A DNA stretch of 64,000 bases from Paralithodes platypus (lineage: Eukaryota; Arthropoda; Malacostraca; Decapoda; Lithodidae). The first letter of the stretch is position 1, and the number at the start of each line of letters is the position of its first letter. Positions 27,861-38,787 of this stretch are shown here, piece by piece. The notes under the pieces are model-generated. The model was not told the origin of the DNA, ran no database searches, and saw only the letters and a list, made by a program, of their open reading frames with translations. The position numbers were made by a program, and so were the translations under genes. The stretch covers positions 11,755,850-11,819,849 of the forward strand of contig CM064560.1 of NCBI GenBank assembly GCA_032716605.1, given 5' to 3'.

Positions 27861-30800
27861 TGGGTTATGTTAGGGTTGCAGTTCCCGTGTTATGTTAGAA
27901 ATGGATATTGTATACTATATAAATGGGTTATGTTAGGGTTGCAGTTCCGCGTTACGTTAGACCTGGATATTGTATACTATATAAATGGGTTATGTTAGGG
28001 TTGCAGTTCCCGTGTTACGTTAAACCTGGATATTGTAAACTATATAAATGGGTTATGTTAGGGTTGCAGTTTCAGTGTTACGTTAGACCTGGATATTGTA
28101 TACTATATAAATGGGTTATGTTAGGGTTGCAGTTCCCGTGTTACGTTAAACCTGGATATTGTAAACTATATAAATGGGTTATGTTAGGGTTGCAGTTTCC
28201 GTGTTACGTTAGACCTGGATATTGTATACTATATAAATGGGTTATGTTAGGGTTGCAGTTCCGTGTTACGTTAGACCTGGATATTGTATACTATATAAAT
28301 GGGTTATGTTAGGGTTGCAGTTCCGTGTTACGTTAGACCTGGATATTGTATACTATATAAATGGGTTATGTTAGGGTTGCAGTTCCGTGTTACGTTAGAC
28401 CTGGATATTGTATACTATATAAATGGGTTATGTTAGGGTTGCAGTTCCGTGTTACGTTAGACCTGGATATTGTATACTATATAAATGGGTTATGTTAGGG
28501 TTGCAGTTCCGTGTTACGTTAGACCTGGATATTGTATACTATAAAAATGGGTTATGTTAGGGTTGCAGTTCCGTGTTACGTTAGACCTGGATATTGTATA
28601 CTATATAAATGGGTTATGTTAGGGTTGCAGTTCCGTGTTACGTTAGACCTGGATATTGTATACTATATAAATGGGTTATGTTAGGGTTGCAGTTCCGTGT
28701 TACGTTAGACCTGGATATTGTATACTATATAAATGGGTTATGTTAGGGTTGCAGTTCCGTGTTACGTTAGACCTGGATATTGTATACTATATAAATGGGT
28801 TATGTTAGGGTTGCAGTTCCGTGTTACGTTAGACCTGGATATTGTATACTATATAAATGGGTTATGTTAGGGTTGCAGTTCCGTGTTACGTTAGACCTGG
28901 ATATTGTATACTATATAAATGGGTTATGTTAGGGTTGCAGTTCCGTGTTACGTTAGACCTGGATATTGTATACTATATAAATGGGTTATGTTAGGGTTGC
29001 AGTTCCGTGTTACGTTAGACCTGGATATTGTATACTATATAAATGGGTTATGTTAGGGTTGCAGTTCCCGTGTTACGTTAGACCTGGATATTGTATACTA
29101 TATAAATAGATTATGTTAGGGTTGCAGTTCTGTGTTACGTTAGACCTGGATATTGTATACTATATAAATGGGAGTTCCGTGTTACGTTAGACCTGGATAT
29201 TGTATACTATATAAATGGGTTATGTTAGGGTTGCAGTTCCGTGTTAATTTAGACCTGGATATTGTATACTATATAAATAGGTTATGTAAGGGTTGCAGTT
29301 CCCGTGTTACGTTAGACCTGGATATTGTATACTATATAAATGGGTTATGTTAGGGTTGCAGTTCCCGTGTTACGTTAGACCTGGATATTGTATACTATAT
29401 AAATGGGTTATGTTAGGGTTGCAGTTCCGTGTTACGTTAGATCTGGATATTGTATACTATATAAATGGGTTATGTTAGGGTTGCAGTTCCGTGTTACGTT
29501 AGACCTGGATATTGTATACAATATAAATGGGTTATGTTAGGGTTGCAGTTCCCGTGTTACGTTAGACCTGGATATTGTATACTATATAAATGGGTTATGT
29601 TAGGGTTGCAGTTCTGTGTTACGTTAGACCTGGATATTGTCTACTATATAAATGGGTTATTTTAGGGTTGCAGTTACGTGTTACGTTAGACCTGGATATT
29701 GTATACTATATAAATGGGTTATATTAGGGTTGCAGTTCCGTGTTACGTTAGACCTGGATATTGTATACTATATAAATGGGTTATGTTAGGGTTGCAGTTC
29801 CGTGTTACGTTAGACCTGGATATTGTATACTATATAAATGGGTTATGTTAGGGTTGCAGTTCCGTGTTACGTTAGACCTGGATATTGTATACTATATAAA
29901 TGGGTTATGTTAGGGTTGCAGTTCCGTGTTACGTTAGACCTGGATATTGTATACAATATAAATGGGTAATGTTAGGGTTGCAGTTCCCGTGTTACGTTAG
30001 ACCTGGATATTGTATACTATATAAATGGGTTATGTTAGGGTTGCAGTTCCCGTGTTACGTTAGACCTGGATTTTGTATACTATATAAATGGGTTATGTTA
30101 TGGTTGCAGTTCCGTGCTACGTTAGACCTGGATATTGTATACTATATAAATGGGTTATGTTAGGGTTGCAGTTCCGTGTTACGTTAGACCTGGATATTGT
30201 ATACTATATAAATGGGTTATGTTAGGGTTGCAGTTCCCGTGTTACGTTAGACCTGGATATTGTATACAATATAAATGGGTTATGTTAGGGTTGCAGTTCC
30301 GTGTTACGTTAGACCTGGATATTGTATACTATATAAATGGGTTATGTTAGGGTTGCAGTTCCCGTGTTACGTTAGACCTGGATATTGTATACTATATAAA
30401 TGGGTTATGTTAGGGTTGCAGTTCCCGTGTTACGTTAGACCTGGATATTGTATACTATATAAATGGGTTATGTTAGGGTTGCAGTTCCTGTGTTACGTTA
30501 GACCTGGATATTGTATAATATATAAATGGGTTATGTTAGGGTTGCAGTTCCGTGTTACGTTAGACCTGGATATTGTATACTATATAAATGGGTTATGTTA
30601 GGGTTGCAGTTCCATGTTACGTTAGACCTGGATATTGTATACTATATAAAAGGGTTATGTTAGGGTTGCAGTTCCGTGTTACGTTAGACCTGGATATTGT
30701 ATACTATATAAATGGGTTATGTTAGGGTTGCAGTTCAGTGTTACGTTAGACCTGGATATTGTATACTATATAAATGGATTATGTTAGGGTTGCAGTTACG

Positions 30801-33800
30801 TGTTACGTTAGACCTGGATATTGTATACAATATAAATGGCTTATGTTAGGGTTGTAGTTCCGTGTTACGTTAGACCTGGATATTGTATACTATATAAATG
30901 GGTTATGTTAGGGTTGCAGTTCCGTGTTACGTTAGACCTGGATATTGTATACTATATAAATAGGTTATGTTAGGGTTGCAGTTCCGTGTTCCGTTAGACC
31001 TGGATATTGTATACTATATAAATGGGTTATGTTAGGGTTGCAGTTCCGTGTTACGTTAGACCTGGATATTGTATACTATATAAATGGGTTATGTTAGGGT
31101 TGCAGTTCCGTGTTACGTTAGACCTGGATATTGTATACTATATAAATGGGTTATGTTAGGGTTGCAGTTCCGTGTTACGTTAGACCTGGATATTGTATAC
31201 TATAAAAATGGGTTAGGTTAGGGTTGCAGTTCCCGTGTTACGTTAGACCTGGATATTGTATACTATATAAATGGGTTTTGTTAGGGTTGCAGTTCCGTGT
31301 TAAGTTGGACCTGGATATTGTATACTATATAAATGGGTTATGTTAGGGTTGCAGTTCCGTGTTACGTTAGACCTGGATATTGTATACTATATAAATGGGT
31401 TATGTTAGGGTTGCAGTTCCGTGTTACGTTAGACCTGGATATTGTATACTATATAAATGGGTTATGTTAGGGTTGCAGTTCCGTGTTACGTTAGAGCTGG
31501 ATATTGTATAAAATATAAATGGGTTATGTTAGGGTTGTAGTTCCGTGTTACGTTAGACCTGGATATTGTATACTATATAAAGGGGTTATGTTAGGGTTGC
31601 AGTTCCCGTGTTACGTTAGACCTGGATATTGTATACTATATAAATGGGTTATGTTAGGGTTGCAGTTCCGTGTTACGTTAGACCTGGATATTGTATACTA
31701 TATAAATTGGTTATGTTAGGGTTGCAGTTCCGTGTTACGTTAGACCTGGATATTGTATACTATATAAATGGGTTATGTTAGGGTTGCAGTTCCCGTTTAC
31801 GTTAGACCTGGATATTGTATACTATATAAATGGGTTATGTTAGGGTTGCAGTTCCGTGTTACGTTAGACCTGGATATTGTATACTATATAAATGGGTTAT
31901 GTTAGGGTTGCAGTTCACGTGTTACGTTAGACCTGGATATTGTATACTATATAAATGGGTTATGTTAGGGTTGCAGTTCCGTGTTACGTTAGACCTGGAT
32001 ATTGTATACTATATAAATGGGTTATGTTAGGGTTGCAGTTCCGTGTTACGTTAGACCTGGATATTGTATACTATATAAATGGGTTTTGTTAGGGTTGCAG
32101 TTCCGTGTTACGTTAGACCTGGATATTGTATACTATATAAATGGGTTATGTTAGGGTTGCAGTTCCATGTTACGTTAGAGCTGGATATTGTATACAATAT
32201 AAATGGGTTATGTTAGGGTTGTAGTTCCGTGTTACGTTAGACCTTGATATTGTATACTATATAAATGGGTTATGTTAGGGTTGCAGTTCCGTGTTACGTT
32301 AGACCTGGATATTGTATACTATATAAATGGGTTATGTTAGGGTTGCAGTTCCCGTGTTATGTTAGACCTGGATATTGTATACTATATAAATGGGTTATGT
32401 TAGGGTTGCAGTTCCGTGTTATGTTAGACCTAGATATTGTATACTATATAAATGGGTTATGTTAGGGTTGCAGTTCCGTGTTACGTTAGACCTGGATATT
32501 GTATACTATATAAATGGGTTATGTTAGGGTTGCAGTTCCGTGTTACGTTAGACCTGGATATTGTATACTATATAAATGGGTTATGTTAGGGTTGCAGTTC
32601 CCATGTTACATTAGACCTGGATATTGTATACTATATACATGGGTTATGTTAGGGTTGCAGTTCAGTGTTACGTTAGACCTGGATATTGTATACTATATAA
32701 ATGGGTCATGTTAGGGTTGCAGTTCCGTGTTACGTTAGACCTGGATATTGTATACTATATAAATGGGTTATGTTAGAGTTGCAGTTCCGTGTTACGTTAG
32801 ACCTGGATATTGTATAATATAAAAATGGGTTATGTTAGGGTTGCAGTTCCCGTGTTACGTTAGACCTGGATATTGTATTCTATATAAATGGGTTATGTTA
32901 GGGTTGCAGTTCCATGTTACGTTAGACCTGGATATTGTATACTATATAAATGGGTTATGTTAGGGTTGCAGTTCCGTGTTACGTTAGACCTGGATATTGT
33001 ATACTATATAAGTGGGTTATGTTAGGGTTGCAGTTCCGTGTTACGTTAGACCTGGATATTGTATACTATATAAATGGGTTATGTTAGGGTTGCAGTTCCG
33101 TGTTACGTTAGACCTGGATATTGTATACTATATAAATGGGTTATGTTAGGGTTGCAGTTCCGTGTTACGTTAGACCTGGATATTGTATACTATATAAATG
33201 GGTTATATTAGGGTTGCAGTTCCGTGTTACGTTAGACCTGGATATTGTATACTATATAAATGGGTTATGTTAGGGTTGCAGATCACATGTTACGTTAGAC
33301 CTGGATATTGTATACTATATAAATGGGTTATGTTAGGGTTGCAGTTCCGTGTTACAATAGACCTGGATATTGTATACTATATAAATGGGTTATGTTAGGG
33401 TTGCAGTTCCGTGTTACGTTAGACCTGGATATTGTATACTATATAAATGGGTTATGTTAGGGTTGCAGTTCCATGTTACGTTAGACCTGGATATTGTATA
33501 CTATATAAATGGGTTATGTTAGGGTTGCAGTTCCGTGTTACGTTAGACCTGGATATTGTATACTATATAAATGGGTTATGTTAGGGTTGCAGTTCCGTGT
33601 TACGTTATACCTGGATATTGTATACTATATAAATGGGTTATGTTAGGGTTGCAGTTCCGTGTTACAATAGACCTGGATATTGTATACTATATAAATGGGT
33701 TATGTTAGGGTTGCAGTTCTGTGTTACGTTAGACCTGGATATTGTATACTATATAAATGGGTTATGTTAGGGTTGCAGTTCCATGTTACGTTAGACCTGG

Positions 33801-36621
33801 ATATTGTATACTATATAAATGGGTTATGTTAGGGTTGCAGTTCCGTGTTACGTTAGACCTGGATATTGTATACTATATAAATGGGTTATGTTAGGGTTGC
33901 AGTTCCGTGTTACGTTAGACCTGGATATTGTATACTATATAAATGGGTTATGTTAGGGTTGCAGTTCCCGTGTTATGTTAGACCTGGATATTGTATACTA
34001 TATAAATGGGTTATGTTAGGTTTGCAGTTCCGTGTTAGGTTACACCTGGATATTGTATACTATATAAAAGGGTTATGTTAGGGTTGCAGTTCCGTGTTAC
34101 GTTAGACCTGGATATTGTATACTATATAAATGGGTTATGTTAGGGTAGCAGTTGCGTGTTACGTTAGACCTGGATATTGTATACAATATAAATGGGTAAT
34201 GTTAGGGTTGCAGTTCCGTGTTACGTTAGACCTGGATATTGTATACAATATAAATGGGTTATGTTAGGGTTGCAGTTCCCGTGTTACATTAGACCTGGAT
34301 ATTGTATACTATATAAATGGGTTATGTTAGGGTTGCAGTTCCGTGTTACGTTAGACCTGGATATTGTATACTATATAAATTGGTTATGTTAGGGTTGCAG
34401 TTCCATGTTACGTAAGACCTGGATATTGTATACTATATAAATGGGTTATGTTAGGGTTGCAGTTCCCATGTTACGTTAGACCTGGATATTGTATACTATA
34501 TAAATGGGTTATGTTAGGGTTGCAGTTCCCGTGTTACGTTAGACCTGGATGTTGTATACTATATAAATGGGTTATGTTAGGGTTGGAGTTCCGTGTTACG
34601 TTGGACCTGGATATTGTATACTATATAAATGGGTTATGTTAGGGTTGAAGTTCCGTGTTACGTTAGACCTGGATAATGTATACAATATAAATGGGTTATG
34701 TTAGGGTTGCAGTTCCTGCGTTACGTTAGACCTGGATATTGTATACTATATAAAGGGGTTATGTTAGGGTTGCAGTTCCGTGTTACGTTAGACCTGGATA
34801 TTGTATACTATATAAATGGGTTATGTTAGGGTTGCAGTTCCATGTTACGTTAGACCTGGATATTGTATACTATATAAGTGGGTTATGTTAGGGTTGCAGT
34901 TCCGTGTTACGTTACACCTGGATATTGTATACTATATAAATGGGTTATGTTAGGGTTGCAGTTCCGTGTTACGTTAGACCTGGATATTGTATACTATATA
35001 AATGGGTTATGTTAGGGTTGCAGTTCCCGTGTTACGTTAGACCTGGATATTGTATACAATATAAATGAGTTATATTAGGGTTGCAGTTCCGTGTTACGTT
35101 ATACCTGGATATTGTATACTATATAAATGGGTTATGTTAGGGTTTCAGTTCCGTGTTACGTTAGACCTGGATATTGTATACTATATAAATGGGTTATGTT
35201 AGGGTTGCAGTTCCGTGTTACGTTAGACCTGGATATTGTATACTATATAAATGGGTTGTGTTAGGGTTGCAGTTCCCGTGTAACGTTAGACCTGGATATT
35301 GTATACTATATAAATGGGTTATGTTAGGGTTGCAGTTCCGGGTTACGTTAGACCTGGATATTGTATACTATATAAATGGGTTATGTTAGGGTTGCAGTTC
35401 CGTGTTACGTTAGACCTGGATATTGTATACTATATAAATGGGTTACGTTAGGGTTGCAGTTCCGTGTTACGTTAGACCTGGATATTGTATACTATATAAA
35501 TGGGTTATGTTAGGGCTGCAGTTCCGTGTTACGTTAGACCTGGATATTGTATACTATATAAATGGGTTATGTTAGGGTTGCAGTTCCCTTGTTACGTTAG
35601 ACCTGGATATTGTATACTATATAAATGGGTTATGTTAGGGTTGCAGTTCCATGTTACGTTAGACCTGGATATTGTATACTATATAAATGGGTTATGTTAG
35701 GGTTGCAGTTCCGTGTTACGTTAGACCTGGATATTGTATACTATATAAATGGGTTACGTTAGGGTTGCAGTTCCGTGTTACGTTAGACCTGGATATTGTA
35801 TACTATATAAATGGGTTATGTTAGGGTTGCAGTTCCGTGTTACGTTAGACCTGGATATTGTATACTATATAAATGGGTTATGTTAGGGTTGCAGTTCCCG
35901 TGTTACGTTTGACCTGGATATTGTACACTATATAAATGGGTTATGTTAGGGTTGCAGTTCCCGTGTTAAGTTAGACCTGGATATTGTATACTATATAAAT
36001 GGGTTATGTTAGGGTTGCAGTTCCGTGTTATGTTAGACCTGGATATTGTATACTATATAAATGGGTTATGTTAGGGTTGCAGTTCCGTGTTACGTTAGAC
36101 CTGGATATTGTATACTATATAAATGGGTTATGTTAGGGTTGCAGTTCCGTGTTACGTTAGACCTGGATATTGTATACTATATAAATGGGTTGTGTTTGGG
36201 TTGCAGTTCCCGTGTAACGTTAGACCTGGATATTGTATACTATATAAATGGGTTATGTTAGGGTTGCAGTTCCGGGTTACGTTAGACCTGGATATTGTAT
36301 ACTATATAAATGGGTTATGTTAGGGTTGCAGTTCCGTGTTACGTTAGACCTGGATATTGTATACTATATAAATGGGTTACGTTAGGGTTGCAGTTCCGTG
36401 TTACGTTAGACCTGGATATTGTATACTATATAAATGGGTTATGTTAGGGCTGCAGTTCCGTGTTACGTTAGACCTGGATATTGTATACTATATAAATTGG
36501 TTATGTTAGGGTTGCAGTTCCGTGTTACGTTAGACCTGGATATTGTATACTATATAAATGGGTTATGTTAGGGTTGCAGTTCCGTGTTACATTAGACCTG
36601 GATATTGTATACTATATAAAT
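27861..36621 (+). repeat. 62-bp satellite array, diverged right edge
   Basis: About 141 monomers with many private substitutions (TTCAGTG, TTCCATG, GGGCTGC, TACAATA and others), denser than in the core and rising toward the array end. Local multi-monomer duplications are visible. A two-monomer unit with GTTAAACC and GTAAACTA repeats at about 28015 and 28140. A five-monomer unit with GTTACAATAG repeats at about 33350 and 33660. A ~934-bp, 15-monomer unit (GGTTGTGTT, CGTGTAACG, CCGGGTTACG, GGGCTGCAG) is present at about 35250-35520 and again at 36184-36455. The array stops mid-monomer at 36621. Confidence 0.95.
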
Positions 36622-36660
36622 CATTTTGGTCGTGTTTCTTAAGAGCCAATTCTTCCTTCA

Positions 36661-36916
36661 TCGAGTAACCTGGGTTCGAGCCCGAACAGGAGGATATGTT
36701 CAGTCAGTGTGTATCACCCCTGATATATCTGTTCACATAGTAGGCAAAATGAACCGGTTATCCGACATTTGTGCCTCATATCTTGGGTGATCCAGATGTG
36801 AGGTCACAAATGTGGAATAGAAGGATAACAGGTGGGATAACATATCCTCCTGCTCGGAATCGAATCCGGGTTGTTTTGACTATGAGCCAAGTGCGCTACC
36901 GATTACATCACTTGCC
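36661..36916. mobile_element. Inverted pair of tRNA-derived SINE copies
   Basis: Two related copies face each other around a centre near 36790. The right copy, on the minus strand, starts at 36916 and has an A-box-like segment (GGTAGCGCACTTGGCTC, 36884-36900) and a B box GGATTCGATTCC (36856-36867). The left copy, on the plus strand, has a B box GGTTCGAGCCC at 36673-36683. Both continue with CAGGAGGATATGTT. Nearer the centre, GTTATCC and ACATTTGTG are mirrored on the two sides. The left arm has about 50 bp that the right lacks. Internal Pol III promoter boxes are the hallmark of tRNA-derived SINEs. The arms do not form a sound cloverleaf, so this is not a working tRNA gene. Confidence 0.7.
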
Positions 36917-36959
36917 ATTTATAAGTTAAGATAGACCATGATAAATTATATGTGGGTAG

Positions 36960-37505
36960 ATTACTTTAGTGCGCCCTTGTATTGAGTACTGTTCACATGT
37001 GTGGGGAGGTTCCTCTCACACCGCTCTCCTAGACAAAGTTGAAAGGAAGGCCTTTCGTATCATTAACTCCCGTCCACTCATCAACTCTCTGCAATCTCTC
37101 TCTCTCCGCCGCAATGTTGCATCTCTCTCGCTATTCTATCGCTACTATAATAATCAGTGTTCCTCAGAGCTATCCCAATGCATACCACCTCCTTTACGTA
37201 GGGCACGTGGTACCCGTCTTGCAACTCAATCCCACCCCTACTCTGTGCAACTCTCCAACCCAAGAGTGAAACGTTACTCTCAAACTTTCTTCTACTCAAC
37301 AGCCGAGCTCTGGAACTCTCTCCCAGAATCAGTCTTTCCCTCTTCCTATGACTTAAATTGCTTCAAACTCCGTGTGTCCAGGCATTTTGGCTCGAACGTC
37401 CCTTGATTTTGGCCCTGTCACTCGTTCAACTATGGGGGAGGCACTCGCTATAGGCAGTTATGCCTTTTGCCTCTCTCAATCACATAGAAAAAAAAAAAAA
37501 AAAAA
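36960..37505 (+). mobile_element. 5'-truncated LINE 3' end with poly(A) tail
   Basis: A retrotransposon remnant made of the last ~145 codons of a non-LTR ORF2, a ~80-bp 3' UTR containing CGCTATAGGCAG, and an 18-nt A tail at 37488-37505. The same 3' UTR motif and an A-rich end occur on the minus strand at about 41890-41950, so both belong to one family. Truncation to the 3' end plus a tail is the usual result of incomplete target-primed reverse transcription. No clear flanking target duplication was found. Confidence 0.85.
36969..37406 (+). pseudogene. Reverse transcriptase C-terminal fragment (LINE ORF2)
   Basis: A 145-codon open frame beginning RPCIEYCSHVWGGSSHTALL and running through RRNVASLSLFYRYY and ELWNSLPESVFPSSYDLN to a stop. 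This is the conserved region after the RT thumb of jockey/I-like non-LTR elements widespread in arthropods. It lacks the catalytic palm, so it cannot be active. The frame opens with GTG and no ATG context, which fits a truncated fragment. It is free of stops, so the insertion is not very old or was truncated on arrival. Family assignment is from recall of the motifs. Confidence 0.85.
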
Positions 37506-37632
37506 TCGAGTGTCATTAAGTTAGGTTAGATTGTATTGAACTATGCCTGACTGGCATATTAGTTTGGTCATTCTTACAACGTGACTCCCATGCCTGTGGG
37601 TTTTATATAAAGCGACGCTACGACTCACCTCT

Positions 37633-37990
37633 TTAAGGGGAGACTGGCCGTTTGTTTGGTCTTTTAATTCATTTATTCATATCTGTTTTTAGTTTCATCC
37701 ATAGACCTCCATCAAGCTTAGAAAAACACCCCCTAGATAAATTTGTAAATTTTTCGGTAGAAAAGTGTCCAGGCTGAAGGCCAGTTCCTCTTAAAATTGC
37801 AGGGTCGCTTTCGGTCGCCAGGAAATAATCGACACCTAAATGGCAGGAAAGGTCTTAAAATTGACAATGATATGGGGCGAAAGGTGTTAAAATTGCCAAA
37901 CTATTGGGCTGAACGTCTTATAATCTCAAAACTAGTGGGGCTAAACATTAGGGAGAAGGGTATCCAGAATAACGGTCTGCCTCCCCTTAA
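37633..37990 (+). mobile_element. TTAA-ended non-autonomous element, family A, copy 1
   Basis: A 358-bp element bounded by TTAA. The left end reads TTAAGGGGAGACTGGCCGTT, and the right end in reverse complement reads TTAAGGGGAGGCAGACCGTT, so the termini are inverted repeats. Two further copies lie in opposite orientation at 51920-52479 and 53037-53404 and share the interior (GCTTGATGGAGGTCTA, GGTAGAAAAGTGTCC, CTGGCGAGCG-type segments). The 100-codon frame that crosses it is a by-product. TTAA targets are characteristic of the piggyBac superfamily. No transposase is encoded. Confidence 0.75.
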
Positions 37991-38787
37991 CAGACACTTC
38001 AACCAAACACCGGCCGGCATAGAAGGTGCCAAAGGGTTGATTCACACAAGCAATATTTCCGGCATATATTCACGACAAATTTTGTTTGCTAGATTCTGAA
38101 TTCAGATTTAATAAGATATCAATAAATTGTGAGATATGAAACCTGTAATGTAGCTGATGCCAATAACAAAAATATAATAGAAATGCTGCCAGAAATAAAG
38201 ATACCGGTTAAAAGTCACCGGAAAAAAACACTCTTATGAATCGGCCTCAAGAAAGTGGCTTCTAAAGTAGCAATCTCTCAACTCCAGGGGCACGTTCGAT
38301 GAGAAAATTAATGCCTGTTCCTAGTACTATGAGGGGGGTTATATCGATCAATATACACAAACAAGACTCGGAATGAAAACCCCCGTCAACAGAATTACCC
38401 TAGCATGAACTAAACATACGAGGGATAAAGTTCTTCAATCTGATCTTTTATTATAATATTAACTAGAAAGGTAAGTCAGACAAGAACAGGGCTGCTGTGA
38501 ATGTCGCCATTAGGACCTGACAGTACATAATTCGTTCTATGGGTCACATAGTCTTTAAATTTTAAACAAGTGATTGTTACATAATCTGTTCATTCTTACT
38601 GAAGCAGACAGTATATTTTAATCTCAAGAAATGTAGACGCTATAGAGCCATCTTTGTTAATCTTATCATTCTGATAACGAAATATGTTAATAAATATTAA
38701 TATAAAATATAAATTGAGCAGTTGTATATGGACACTGCTTCCAAAAGGCAGCTTCTTTGAGTGGATGTCCGACCACCAGTGCCGAAT
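37991..38787. other. No recognisable feature
   Basis: AT-rich sequence with stops in all frames. I see no coding similarity, no tandem structure and no clear repeat boundaries. Confidence 0.5.

Noticed and set aside
64..36323. About 70 open frames of 61-145 codons in the satellite, with a repeated MGYVRVAVPCYVRPGYCILY-type peptide
   Set aside because: They follow from a 62-bp period rotating through frames, with a stop about every three monomers. Longer ones appear only where a 60- or 63-bp monomer shifts phase. There is no selection signal or gene context.
1..36621. CRISPR-like regular array
   Set aside because: There are no unique spacers; the whole 62-bp unit repeats without interruption, and the rest of the window is eukaryotic.
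1..36621. True telomere
   Set aside because: Terminal arthropod telomeres are pure TTAGG. Here the motif is one part of a complex 62-bp monomer, and the G-rich strand does not point toward the left end.
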